DNA of 64,000 nt from Streptomyces sp. NBC_00162 (lineage in GTDB: Bacteria > Actinomycetota > Actinomycetes > Streptomycetales > Streptomycetaceae), in the NCBI RefSeq assembly GCF_024611995.1, contig NZ_CP102509.1, positions 1,302,001-1,366,000 on the forward strand, in the 5' to 3' direction. Both the position numbers and the translations under genes were made by a program. The notes under the pieces were generated by a model. It had not been told where the DNA came from and ran no database searches. It saw only the letters and a list, made by a program, of their open reading frames with translations. Positions 15,882 to 23,872 of this stretch are shown here, piece after piece (positions within the stretch are counted from its first letter, which is position 1; each line of letters opens with the position of its first letter).

Positions 15882-16457
15882 ATGGACGAGTTCGACGGAG
15901 TGGAGATCATCGCCTTCCCGGACGCCGAGGCGTTCGAGGGCTGGCTGGCCGAACACCACACCCGCCACGAGGGCGTGTGGATCAAAGTGGCGAAGAAGAA
16001 GTCCGGCATCCCGTCGGTGAGTGATGACGAGCTCGTCGACACCGGTCTGTGCTACGGCTGGATCTCCGGGCAGCGGCGGGCCCTCGACGCGACGCACTAC
16101 CTGCAGAGGTACGTGCCGCGCCGGCCCCGGAGCCTGTGGTCGCAGGTGAACGTGGACAAGGTCGCGATGCTGACCGCCACGGGGCGGATGCGCGAACCGG
16201 GACTGGCCGAGGTGCGCAGGGCGCAGGCGGACGGACGGTGGGCGGGGGCCTACGAGTCGCAGAAGACGGCGGCGGTCCCGCCCGACCTCGCGGCGGCGCT
16301 CGAGGCGAACCCGGCGGCCCGCGACGCGTTCGAGGCCCTCGACAGGACCGGCCGCTACCTGGTGGCGCTGCCGCTGCTCCAGGCACTCACCCCGGGGACG
16401 AGGCAGGTCCGGCTCGACCGCGCGGTGCACATGCTGGCGACGGGCGAGCGGGCGTAG
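15882..16457 (+). CDS. YdeI/OmpD-associated family protein
   Basis: A 191-residue soluble protein of the YdeI family (DUF1905/OmdA-associated). Diagnostic stretches are EGVWIKVAKKKSG, DTGLCYGWISGQRRALD, YLQRYVPRRPRSLWSQVN and VPPDLAAALEANPAARDAFE. The family is widespread in actinobacteria and its biochemical role is not established; some members are linked to resistance to cationic peptides. The start lies 9 bases after the ABC ATPase stop, so the two genes are probably co-transcribed. A strong hairpin follows at 16502-16542. Confidence 0.88.
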   Translation: MDEFDGVEIIAFPDAEAFEGWLAEHHTRHEGVWIKVAKKKSGIPSVSDDELVDTGLCYGWISGQRRALDATHYLQRYVPRRPRSLWSQVNVDKVAMLTATGRMREPGLAEVRRAQADGRWAGAYESQKTAAVPPDLAAALEANPAARDAFEALDRTGRYLVALPLLQALTPGTRQVRLDRAVHMLATGERA

Positions 16458-16501
16458 GAGTGCGTACGAGGGCGTAGGAGGCCGTGGAAGGGCGTGGAAG
16501 G

Positions 16502-16542
16502 CATCGGGCCCGGCTCCCCCGAGAGGGGATCCGGGCCCGATG
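16502..16542. terminator. Bidirectional hairpin terminator
   Basis: Perfect 12-base arms, CATCGGGCCCGG and CCGGGCCCGATG, flank a 17-base loop. It lies between the convergent genes ending at 16457 (+) and 16562 (-). There is no T tract, as is common for Streptomyces terminators. Confidence 0.75.
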
Positions 16543-16561
16543 ACCGGGAGCGGGACGCGGG

Positions 16562-16969
16562 TCAGGAACCGGCGTTCTTCGCTGCCTTCTCGGCCTTCTC
16601 TGCCTGCATCTCCTTGATCCGGACCGCTTCCTTGCGGACCTCGGCCTGGGTGGCGCGCTCGCGCTCGAGCCAGTCGGGAGCTTCCTGCTTCAGTGCCTCG
16701 ATCTGCTCGGTGGTGAGCGCCTCGGTGACCCCGCCGCGGGCGAGACCGGCGATGGAGACACCGAGCTTCGCCGCGACCACGGGGCGGGGGTGCGGACCGT
16801 TGCGCCGCAGTTCCACCAGCCACGCGGGCGGGTCGGACTGGAGGGCGTTCAGCTCGGTGCGCGAGACGACACCCTCCTGGAACTCAGCGGGGGTGGCCTC
16901 GAGGTACACACCCAGCTTCTTTGCCGCGGTCGCGGGCTTCATCGTCTGGGTGCTCTGGTGCGACGTCAT
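16562..16969 (-). CDS. DUF5997-family protein
   Basis: A 135-residue cytoplasmic protein matching the actinobacterial DUF5997 family. It has the start KPATAAKKLGVYLEATPAEF and a central NGPHPRPVVAAKLGVSIAGL that looks like a small winged or helix-turn-helix-like segment. The C-terminal helix is highly charged (EVRKEAVRIKEMQAEKAEKA) and could be a coiled coil. The function is unknown. It is transcribed divergently from the LysR-substrate-domain gene at 17028 with a 58-base gap, an arrangement that looks conserved and suggests a joint regulatory unit (inference). Confidence 0.82.
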   Translation of the reverse strand: MTSHQSTQTMKPATAAKKLGVYLEATPAEFQEGVVSRTELNALQSDPPAWLVELRRNGPHPRPVVAAKLGVSIAGLARGGVTEALTTEQIEALKQEAPDWLERERATQAEVRKEAVRIKEMQAEKAEKAAKNAGS

Positions 16970-17027
16970 GGTGTCAAGAGTATCGAGCGTGTGCGCTACC
17001 TCCGACCACGACCGGTAACCTGGCGGG

Positions 17028-17804
17028 GTGACAGGCTCGGAAGTACCCCATTCGTTCCGGCTCGCTTACGTCCCCGGGGTGACACCCACCAAGTGGATCC
17101 GGATCTGGAATGAGCGACTGCCCGACGTCCCGCTGACCCTGGTCGCGGTGTCCCCCACCGAGGCGTTCGGCGTGCTGCGCGACGGCGATGCCGACGCCGG
17201 TTTCGTACGGCTCCCCGTGGACCGGGACGACCTCAGCGCGATCCCGCTCTACACCGAGACCACGGTCGTCGTGATCCCCAAGGACCACCTGGTGGCGGCG
17301 GTCGAGGAGGTCTCCACGACGGATCTGGCCGAGGAGATCGTGCTGCATCCCCTCGACGACACCCTCGGCTGGGAGCAACTGCCGGGTCGGCCCGCGATCG
17401 AGCGTCCCGCGACGACCGCGGACGCCATCGAGCTCGTGGCGGCGGGGGTGGGCGTACTCGTCGTCCCGCAGTCGCTCGCGCGCCTGCACCACCGCAAGGA
17501 CCTCACCTACCGGCCCGTCACGGACGCCCCCGAGTCGCGCGTGGCGCTGTCGTGGCCGCAGGAGGAGACCACCGACCTGGTGGAGCAGTTCATCGGGATC
17601 GTCCGCGGGCGGACCGTGAACAGCACCCGGGGCCGCCCGGCCGCCGCCCCGCAGCCGAAGGCCACCGCCAAGGCGAAGGCAAAGGCGAAGGCCAAGCGTC
17701 CGGACACGGGCGGCGGCGGCACGCCGCGCAAGCCCGCATCCGGAAAGCCGGCCGCCCGCAGCCCCAAGGGCGGCAAGGGCGGCAAGCCCCGCCGCCGCTC
17801 GTAA
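17028..17804 (+). CDS. LysR substrate-binding-domain protein without DNA-binding domain
   Basis: A 258-residue protein. Residues about 9-190 form a LysR-type periplasmic-binding-like fold (FRLAYVPGVTPTKWIRIW, DADAGFVRLPVD, TTVVVIPKDHL, LVAAGVGVLVVPQSLARL). The N-terminal winged helix-turn-helix of true LysR regulators is missing and the start at 17028 follows immediately, so it is not a truncated frame. The C-terminal tail (about 200-258) is very rich in Lys, Ala, Pro and Gly, with a run of KAKAKAKAK, and could bind nucleic acid non-specifically. It may sense a ligand for the divergent DUF5997 protein. Role inferred. Confidence 0.82.
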   Translation: MTGSEVPHSFRLAYVPGVTPTKWIRIWNERLPDVPLTLVAVSPTEAFGVLRDGDADAGFVRLPVDRDDLSAIPLYTETTVVVIPKDHLVAAVEEVSTTDLAEEIVLHPLDDTLGWEQLPGRPAIERPATTADAIELVAAGVGVLVVPQSLARLHHRKDLTYRPVTDAPESRVALSWPQEETTDLVEQFIGIVRGRTVNSTRGRPAAAPQPKATAKAKAKAKAKRPDTGGGGTPRKPASGKPAARSPKGGKGGKPRRRS

Positions 17805-17927
17805 CCGGACCGGCCCGCTCAGGGAGCACCCGGGCGGCGGCGCGATCCACGGAGCGCGGCGCGAGAAGGAAGCCCGCGACGGCCGGGTCTGGCGGACGCC
17901 GATCCCTTCGCGGTGTATGCAGGGAGG

Positions 17928-19033
17928 ATGGATCTCCGGCCGCCGCTCGCGTCCCACCCACGGTCCCGGCAGGTGCGCCACGCACAGCTGGCGGTTCCGT
18001 TCGCGCTGATCGCCCTGGTCACGGTGGTCGACGTGCTCGCCCCGCCCGATGTCCACCTCGGACCGTTCCTGGTGGCCGCACCGGCTCTGACCGCCTCGTT
18101 CGCCGGGCCGTGGGTGACGGGGTTCGTCGGCCTGGTGGCCGTGCTGGCCCAGACGGTGGTGGCGATGGTGCGCACCACCCTCACCGATCTGAACCACACC
18201 TTCCAGATCGGCGCGCTGATCATGATCTCGGTGTTCGTGACCCTCTTCGCCCACCTGCGGGAGGTGCGCGAGCGGGAACTGGTCCAGCTGCGGTCCGTGG
18301 CCGAGACCGCCCAGCAGGTGGTGCTGCGGCCGCTGCGCGACCGGATCGGTCCGCTGGGCGTGGCCTCCCTGTACCTGGCCGCCGCGGCCGAGGCCCGGAT
18401 CGGCGGGGACCTGTACGCCGCCGCCCGGACGGCCACGGGGACCCGGCTGATCATCGGCGATGTCCGCGGCAAGGGGCTGGAGGCGGTCGGGGACGCCGCG
18501 CTCGTCCTCGGCGCCTTCCGGGCCGCCGCCCACCAGGAGGCCGGCCTGCCGGGGCTGGTGGCCTATCTGGAGGCGGCGGTCTCCCCGGACCTGGACGACT
18601 CCGGGGACCAGGGCGAAAGCTTCATCACCGCGGCCGTCCTGGAGATCCCCGACGAGGAGCCGGTCCTGCACCTCGTCAGCTGCGGTCACCCGCCGCCGCT
18701 GCTGCTGCTCTCGCGCGACGGCCGGGCCGTCCCCTCGACGTGGACCATCCCTCGCCGCCGCTGGGTCTGGCCGGTCTGGTGGAATCCGCCGTGACCGTGC
18801 AGACCTTCGCCTTCACGGCGGGGGACGTCCTGCTCCTTTACACGGACGGGGTCTTGGAGGCACGCGACGCGGCGGGGACGTTCTACCCCCTCGCGGAACG
18901 CGCGGCCGCCTGGTCGGGCACCCACCCGCGCGCCCTTCTGGACCGGCTGTGCGCGGACCTGCTGTCCCACGCGGCCGGCAGCACCCTCGGCGACGACGCC
19001 GCGATGGTGGCGATCGAGAGGCTCCCGCAATAG
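17928..19033 (+). pseudogene. Membrane-anchored SpoIIE/PP2C-type phosphatase, frameshifted near its 3' end
   Basis: The N-terminus (about 1-105) carries three or four hydrophobic segments (VPFALIALVTVVDVLA, FLVAAPALTASFAG, FVGLVAVLAQTVVAMV, IGALIMISVFVTLFAHL). A short linker follows, then a SpoIIE/PP2C domain: GGDLYAAARTATG, LIIGDVRGKGLEA, VLHLVSCGHPPPLLL. After GRAVPS the homology moves to another frame (LDVDHPSPPLGLAGL, LLLYTDGVLEARDA, LGDDAAMVAI) and ends at 19033. One extra C at 18731-18734 restores 368 residues. Such enzymes dephosphorylate anti-anti-sigma factors. The start is ATG 17928 or GTG 17913. No sigma-factor gene is adjacent. Confidence 0.85.
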
Positions 19034-19071
19034 GAGCAGGCTCGCCCTGTCGCGTTTGCCAGAATCTGATC

Positions 19072-19443
19072 ATGCTGAGCATCGGAACGATCGTGATGGG
19101 CGCCGCGGACGTACGCAGGGCGGCGGAATTCTGGGGCCGGGCGCTCGGGTACGTCCCGCGCGACGGCGAAGTGGCCGACGGCTGGACCGTCCTGGTCCCC
19201 GCCGACGGCACCGGCCCGGGCCTGGCCCTGGGCCGCAGCGTCTCACCTGTACAGGAGCATCCGCGGGTCCACCTCGACCTGTACGCCGCGGACGCGGCGG
19301 AGCAGGAGGCGGAGGTGTCGCGCCTGGTGTCCCTGGGGGCCCGGCACGTCGACTGGGACTCCTACCCCGAGGACCCCGATTTCGTGGTCCTGGCCGACCC
19401 GGAGGGCAACCGCTTCTGCGTCATCGACACCAGCCACGGCTGA
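19072..19443 (+). CDS. VOC/glyoxalase-family protein
   Basis: A 123-residue intact VOC protein. It begins LSIGTIVMGAADVRRAAEFW and includes HPRVHLDLYAADAAEQEAEV and VLADPEGNRFCVIDT, the usual two beta-alpha-beta-beta-beta modules with His and Glu/Asp metal-site positions partly conserved. Length and motifs match the short actinobacterial VOC group of unknown substrate. ATG 19072 is chosen because upstream sequence in this frame is out-of-frame phosphatase coding sequence. It lies 38 bases after the phosphatase stop. It is the last well-ordered gene before the atypical patch. Confidence 0.85.
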   Translation: MLSIGTIVMGAADVRRAAEFWGRALGYVPRDGEVADGWTVLVPADGTGPGLALGRSVSPVQEHPRVHLDLYAADAAEQEAEVSRLVSLGARHVDWDSYPEDPDFVVLADPEGNRFCVIDTSHG

Positions 19444-19482
19444 GACTTGAGGGATCAACAGGCCGGATTACCGGCGTTCGTA

Positions 19483-19512
19483 CAGGTCAAGGCAGGTCAA
19501 GGCAGGTCAAGG
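19483..19512. repeat. Three perfect tandem copies of CAGGTCAAGG
   Basis: A 10-base unit is repeated three times without mismatch, directly followed by the inverted repeat at 19516. It marks the left edge of the atypical patch. Confidence 0.8.
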
Positions 19513-19515
19513 CTG

Positions 19516-19546
19516 CTCGGTTTGGCTCGCGGGGAGCCAAACCGAG
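19516..19546. repeat. 12-base perfect inverted repeat (hairpin)
   Basis: Arms CTCGGTTTGGCT and AGCCAAACCGAG are separated by seven bases. It could be a terminator for the VOC gene, or a mobile-element or attachment remnant. The AT content of the arms is unlike the GC-rich terminators elsewhere in the window. Confidence 0.65.
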
Positions 19547-19752
19547 AGCCACACCGACTTGCGTGAGCTCGTCCGCCGCGTCTCCGTCGCTGAAGATCTC
19601 GTCCATGGCTTCGGCACCGGCATCGATAACCGGGCGCAACTGCGGGACCGCGCGAGAGGCCGAGGGTCAGGGTCAGAGCAATGTCTCCGGCGGGGGCGCT
19701 CAAACTCCGGGACGGAGGGGGCTCGTTCTGCGGCTGCGGGCCGGTTTGTGGT

Positions 19753-19772
19753 GGGGGGTGGGGGGTGGGGGG
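19753..19772 (+). repeat. G6-T-G6-T-G6 tract, possible G-quadruplex
   Basis: Three runs of six guanines separated by single T bases. Each run could split to supply enough G triplets for a quadruplex. It is located in non-coding debris. Confidence 0.6.
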
Positions 19773-19953
19773 CTGTCATCCCGTCTGCCGTCGACCCGGG
19801 CAAGCCACAGCAGACCAGGCTTCTGGGGCCCATCCTGCGGCGAGGAATCTCAACCTCGGGTGGCCGGCCTCTATCAGGCCACCCCCATTTGCCCCCTCGA
19901 CATCCCCGCTCGGGACGTCTCCGCGCCGATCGGGTGATCTGGATTCATCAAGG

Positions 19954-20979
19954 CTAAGGGTCGGGACCGGGCACCGGACCGGGGTCAGGACCCGCATCAG
20001 GGCTCGGGTCAGGACTGGGGTCAAGACCTGGGTCCGCAGAAGCGACTCCATGTCGCGGCATTGCATAAATGAGCGTGAGGATCGTAGGCACAGGCATGAT
20101 CAGTACGATAGCGACGGTTATGAACGCGACGGCTCCAGGAATTGGATTCCAAAAACTGGTGGGCGTACTTGTGATAAATCCGATCGCCCCAGTTCCTACG
20201 ATGGCATAAGAGACGGCACCGGTAAAGGCGACCGATAGGGCAAGGCTGGAAGGCTCGCCAGCATTCGTCTCTGCTTGCGCACAAGTTCGCTGCTGTTGCC
20301 AAGCTGCCCCTATCATCGCGGCGCCGACAAGCAGCACATAGACTGGCGAAATCCACGTTGCCCACCATGGCTTCGGCCGGTCATGGAAGGCGACGTTCAC
20401 ATAGTCGTGAGCGACGGTTGACAGCAGAATTACGGTCATGACCGTAATTCCATACACAGACCTTCGGAGGAGACGCTCCACGATCCGCATTGCCTCGATG
20501 TGTCCGAGCACGGATTGCTCTGGTGTTGCGTTTCCTTGGTTCTCGATATACGCGGCAAGCAGCCAGGATATGCCGCTAATCACGGCAACGGTACCTACGA
20601 CGAGCATTCCGCTGGCTATGAGAGATTCGGTCCACACCCTGCCACATGCACCTTCAGCGATATCCCCGGTAAGAATCGAAAATGAGTAACTATCAAGACC
20701 GAGGACGATGAAGCCCGCAATGAAGAGTCGCAGCGTTGCTACCCGGAGTGTACTGATTTTTCCCTCGGTAAGGACCATGACGATTCCAGCAAAGACGAAA
20801 CCGGCGAGCACTCCTGCAAGCTGTGAATTTGCTGATGCCGATTCGACCGGGCTCCACCCAGTTCCAATGCATGTACCTCCCGGCGGAATCACAGCGCACC
20901 CTGAGATAGGCACGGGAGTTCGGGGTTGCTCTTCCTCGCAGTCATGCATGTGAGATATCAACGATTGGCGCTGCGGCAT
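19954..20979 (-). CDS. Orphan multi-pass membrane protein of atypical base composition
   Basis: About 341 residues, no recognised family. Hydrophobic segments suggest seven membrane helices: LAGVLAGFVFAGIVMVL, LRLFIAGFIVLGLD, SGMLVVGTVAVISGISWLL, GITVMTVILLSTVAH, ISPVYVLLVGAAMIGAAW, AFTGAVSYAIVGTGAIGF and VAFITVAIVLIMPVPTILTL. The C-terminus is a repetitive tail of Asp-Pro-Gly units coded by imperfect DNA repeats. One sampled stretch, 20101-20160, has 29 G+C of 60, far below the neighbours, so recent acquisition is likely. The start is ATG 20979 or 20949; neither has a clear ribosome-binding site. The frame could also continue upstream. Confidence 0.7.
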   Translation of the reverse strand: MPQRQSLISHMHDCEEEQPRTPVPISGCAVIPPGGTCIGTGWSPVESASANSQLAGVLAGFVFAGIVMVLTEGKISTLRVATLRLFIAGFIVLGLDSYSFSILTGDIAEGACGRVWTESLIASGMLVVGTVAVISGISWLLAAYIENQGNATPEQSVLGHIEAMRIVERLLRRSVYGITVMTVILLSTVAHDYVNVAFHDRPKPWWATWISPVYVLLVGAAMIGAAWQQQRTCAQAETNAGEPSSLALSVAFTGAVSYAIVGTGAIGFITSTPTSFWNPIPGAVAFITVAIVLIMPVPTILTLIYAMPRHGVASADPGLDPSPDPSPDAGPDPGPVPGPDP

Positions 20980-21349
20980 AGGGTGGCGGACTCTGGCGCT
21001 TCGGCAGACCAGTAAGCCCACCCTGCACCGCCCGCGTCGACCGGCTAGGCAGGACGGGACCGTCATACGGCACCGAAGTACCGCAACCACAGCAAACGAT
21101 CCTCTCTGGTCGGCCTCGACCCGAGGCAGCTCCATCCGCGTCCGGCTCCGGGGCGAGACGGTCCTCTGGTCCGACGTGATGTACCCGGGCCTCGATGGCA
21201 GGGCAATCGAGGAGGTTCACGTCCGCCTGGGGCAGTACCTGGGCGAGGTCGAGCGAGCATGGTCAGCGCTGCAGAACCCCGAGGGGTGGCGGGGCTCCGC
21301 GAGTCTGCTTCCTGAGGCCCCGCTTACCCCTGCCTTAAGCGGAACCTAA
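20980..21349 (+). pseudogene. 3' remnant of an unidentified gene
   Basis: The plus-strand frame ending at TAA 21347 reads like genuine protein in its last 80 residues (SIRVRLRGETVLWSDVMYPG, AIEEVHVRLGQYLGEVERAW), with codon usage like the host. No plausible start or ribosome-binding site is visible upstream, and the first half of the frame lacks protein-like character. It looks like the surviving 3' end of a gene truncated by the insertion that brought in the adjacent atypical membrane-protein gene. The family was not recognised. Confidence 0.4.
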
Positions 21350-21360
21350 GAGTCTTCAGC

Positions 21361-21398
21361 GCCGCCCCCAAACGAACGAATGTCCGTTTCGGGGCGGC
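21361..21398. promoter_or_regulatory. 14-base inverted repeat upstream of the chitinase gene
   Basis: Arms GCCGCCCCCAAACG and CGTTTCGGGGCGGC match at 13 of 14 positions around a 10-base loop, 50 bases before the chitinase start. It could be an operator overlapping the promoter, or a terminator for upstream reading. No canonical DasR site was seen here. Confidence 0.5.
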
Positions 21399-21447
21399 TA
21401 GCGTGCTGCCGCACCCAACTCCCCAGTAACACAGAGGCAGGCACGCG

Positions 21448-22944
21448 ATGAGCAGGACAGTCGGGCACCGGCGCAGGACGAGCCGTACGGCGAAGGTCAC
21501 GGGCGCGATCGTGGCGGCGGCGGTGATCGGTGGAGCGGCCTTCGCGTTCACCGGGACCGCGCAGGCCAGCTCCGTCGGAGCCGTGTACACGAAGTCCAGT
21601 TCCTGGAGCGGTGGTTACACCGGCCAGTACGTCATCACGAACCCCACCGGACAGAGTCAGTCGGACTGGACGCTCCAGTTCGACCTGCCGGCGGGCGTAC
21701 GGATCGACTCCCTGTGGAACGGGGTCCACACGGTCGACGGGCAGCACGTGACGGTGAAGCCCTCGAGCTGGAACCGGCAGCTGGCCGCGGGGGCCTCCGT
21801 CACCGTCGGCTTCGTGACGAGCGGTTCGGGCACCCTGGGCGACCCGACCGGGTGCCGCATCAACGGGCTGAAGTGCTCGGTGGACCAGGGCGCGACGGCC
21901 GGCCCGAGCGGACGCCCCACGGTCCGTCCCACCTCCGCGCCGACCGCGGCGCCCACGTCCACGGCCACGGCCACCGCCGCCCCGACCGCGACCTCCGCCC
22001 AGCCGACCCGGACCACGTCGCCCGCCCCCACCGCGACCGCCCCGGCCACCCCCGGCGCGCGGTTCGCCCCGTACGTGGACACCTCGCTGTACCCCGCGTA
22101 CGACCTGGTCGACACCGCGGACAAGACCGGCGTGAAGGAGTTCCACCTCGCCTTCATCACCTCGGGCGGCGGCTGCGCGCCGCTGTGGGGCGGCGTCACG
22201 GACCTCGCGAGCGACAAGGTCGCCGCCCAGATCGGTGCCCTGCGGGCCAAGGGCGGCGACGTCCGGGTGTCGTTCGGCGGGGCCGCCGGGCACGAACTGG
22301 CCCTGAACTGCGCCACCGTCGACGATCTGGCCGCCGCCTACGGGAAGGTCGTCGACCAGTACCGGCTCACCAAGGTCGACTTCGACATCGAGGGAGCGGC
22401 CCTGCCGGACACCGCGGCCAACGCGCGGCGCGCCCAGGCCATCGCCCGGCTGCAGAAGTCGCACCCGGGCCTGGACGTGGCGTTCACCCTGCCCGTGATG
22501 CCCGAGGGGCTGACCCAGCCGGGCGTGGCGCTGCTGGCCGACGCGAAGAAGAACGGCGTGCGGATCGACGCCGTCAACATCATGGCGATGGACTACGGGC
22601 CCGCGTACAGCGGGGACATGGGGCAGTACGCCATCCAGGCCGCGACGGCCACCCAGGCACAGCTCAAGGGTGTGCTCGGGCTCTCCGACGCGGCGGCGTG
22701 GAAGGCCGTCGCCGTCACGCCGATGATCGGCGTGAACGATGTCGCCAGCGAGATCTTCACCGTCGCCGACGCCACGCAGCTCGTGGACTTCGCGGCGGCG
22801 AAGGGGATCGGCCGGCTGGCCATGTGGTCCTCGACGCGCGACAAGCAGTGCGCGGCCGGAGCCGTCAACTACGCCGATGCCACGTGCAGTTCGATACTCC
22901 AGCAGCCGCTGGCCTTCACCAAGGCGTTCGCGGCGCTGAAGTAG
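21448..22944 (+). CDS. Secreted chitinase: CBM2 cellulose/chitin-binding module plus GH18 catalytic domain
   Basis: A 498-residue exported chitinase. The signal peptide has a basic start and the core VTGAIVAAAVIGGAAFAFTG, ending near residue 40. A CBM2-type binding module (about 42-148) shows the conserved SSWSGGYTGQYVITNPT and WTLQFDLPAG. A Thr/Pro/Ala linker follows (about 150-200). The GH18 domain (about 205-498) has SFGG-type strand VRVSFGGAAG and the catalytic DxDxE motif as VDFDIEG (acid Glu near 316), with YPAYDL at the start. It hydrolyses beta-1,4 GlcNAc polymers outside the cell. The gene is monocistronic. A 14-base inverted repeat lies in the promoter region. Confidence 0.93.
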   Translation: MSRTVGHRRRTSRTAKVTGAIVAAAVIGGAAFAFTGTAQASSVGAVYTKSSSWSGGYTGQYVITNPTGQSQSDWTLQFDLPAGVRIDSLWNGVHTVDGQHVTVKPSSWNRQLAAGASVTVGFVTSGSGTLGDPTGCRINGLKCSVDQGATAGPSGRPTVRPTSAPTAAPTSTATATAAPTATSAQPTRTTSPAPTATAPATPGARFAPYVDTSLYPAYDLVDTADKTGVKEFHLAFITSGGGCAPLWGGVTDLASDKVAAQIGALRAKGGDVRVSFGGAAGHELALNCATVDDLAAAYGKVVDQYRLTKVDFDIEGAALPDTAANARRAQAIARLQKSHPGLDVAFTLPVMPEGLTQPGVALLADAKKNGVRIDAVNIMAMDYGPAYSGDMGQYAIQAATATQAQLKGVLGLSDAAAWKAVAVTPMIGVNDVASEIFTVADATQLVDFAAAKGIGRLAMWSSTRDKQCAAGAVNYADATCSSILQQPLAFTKAFAALK

Positions 22945-22955
22945 CCGTAAGGGCG

Positions 22956-23603
22956 CTACGCGAGGACGCCCGCGCGCGCGGCGAGGGTGAGTGCCACCTC
23001 GAGTCGCGGCGCGGGCTCCTCCACGGCTCGGGCCGGTGCCAGCAGCGCCGCCACGGCGGCCTCGTCGGCCTTGCGTTCCCGGGCCGTCTCCACGAACCGC
23101 TCGACGGCCTCGGTCAGGATCCGCCGCCGCTCGTACGGGACGTCGCGCGACTCCACGGCCAGTTCGAGGAACTCCTCGTGCGAGCCGGCCCACGGCGCGG
23201 CGCCGTCCAGGCCGTCCTCCTGCATCTCGTCCGGGTAAGGGATCCGGTGCCACGCGCCGTCCTCCCACCAGTAGACGAAGCCGAAGAGGTTGCCGGCGGC
23301 GTCCTCGCGCAAGAGGCCCCACGGCAGCCAGGCGGGGCCGCCCGCGAGGAAGTCGATCTGCCGGCCGCCGACGTGGGTGTGGCTGCCGTCCGGGTCCTGG
23401 CCGCAGAAGACCGCGCGCGTCCCGTCGAGCACGGTCAGGCGCCACCAGCCGCCCGCGCCGGTGGAGTGGCACCACACGCCGTCGTCGTCGACGGCGAAGT
23501 CGGTCCGGACGGAACAGGCCGCGTCGAGCACGGCCAGGGTCACCGCCCTGGCCCAGAGCAGCTCGGGGCGGTCCAGGTCTTCGGGCAGGCTCGGCTGGTG
23601 CAT
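22956..23603 (-). CDS. Conserved hypothetical protein, 215 residues
   Basis: A soluble acidic protein with no recognised domain. Notable stretches are rich in Trp and Gly: VWCHSTGAGGWWRLTVLDGT, AWLPWGLLREDA and NLFGFVYWWEDGAWHRIPYP. They suggest a compact beta-rich N-terminal half. The C-terminal half is alpha-helical (RRILTEAVERFVETARERKA). ATG 23603 is chosen because GGGAGGGG lies about 9 bases upstream and the preceding frame is low-complexity. It converges on the chitinase gene with an 11-base gap. It could be a SUKH/Imm-like or SMI1-like protein, but no motif proves this. Confidence 0.7.
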   Translation of the reverse strand: MHQPSLPEDLDRPELLWARAVTLAVLDAACSVRTDFAVDDDGVWCHSTGAGGWWRLTVLDGTRAVFCGQDPDGSHTHVGGRQIDFLAGGPAWLPWGLLREDAAGNLFGFVYWWEDGAWHRIPYPDEMQEDGLDGAAPWAGSHEEFLELAVESRDVPYERRRILTEAVERFVETARERKADEAAVAALLAPARAVEEPAPRLEVALTLAARAGVLA

Positions 23604-23638
23604 GGTGTGGGTCCCCTCCCGTACGGCCGGGCTGTATG

Positions 23639-23690
23639 CCGGTCCTGTGGCCCGGTCCTGCGTGCCGGTCCTGTGCGCCGGTCCTGTGCG
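23639..23690. repeat. Four tandem 13-base repeats (CCGGTCCTGTGCG-like)
   Basis: Units starting at 23639, 23652, 23665 and 23678 share CCGGTCCTG followed by four variable bases. The array lies in the region between the divergent genes starting at 23603 and 23873. It could be a slipped-strand repeat or a set of protein-binding sites. Confidence 0.6.
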
Positions 23691-23872
23691 CCGGACAAGC
23701 CTCGCACGGGCCGGTCTCCCCATCGGTCCCGGCCCCGGCTTCGGTCCCGGCTTCCGTCTCGTCCTCCCACTCGGCCGAATTGCCGATGGTCCCGGGGGCA
23801 CGGCGCCGGGAGTCTGGAACGTAGGGATTCGCCCTGCTTTCTCCGACTTCCTCTGCGGACAGGAGCTGCCCC

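Larger units (their letters stand above)
19460..19953. other. Patch of gene debris and simple repeats without an intact gene
   Basis: No complete gene is supported here. On the minus strand around 19490-19660 one frame reads like the end of a real acidic protein (VIDAGAEAMDEIFSDGDAAD, then VALGLAPREPNRAALTCLD), but a stop cuts it upstream. The rest holds three runs of six G separated by single T (19753-19772) and a mixed-composition stretch. This looks like remnants left by past insertion or deletion. Confidence 0.45.

Noticed and set aside
19483..19512. CRISPR-like repeat array
   Set aside because: Units are only 10 bases with no spacers.
19444..21447. Integrated plasmid or phage remnant with attachment site
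   Set aside because: No integrase, recombinase or tRNA gene is seen, and the repeats do not form matching att-like ends.
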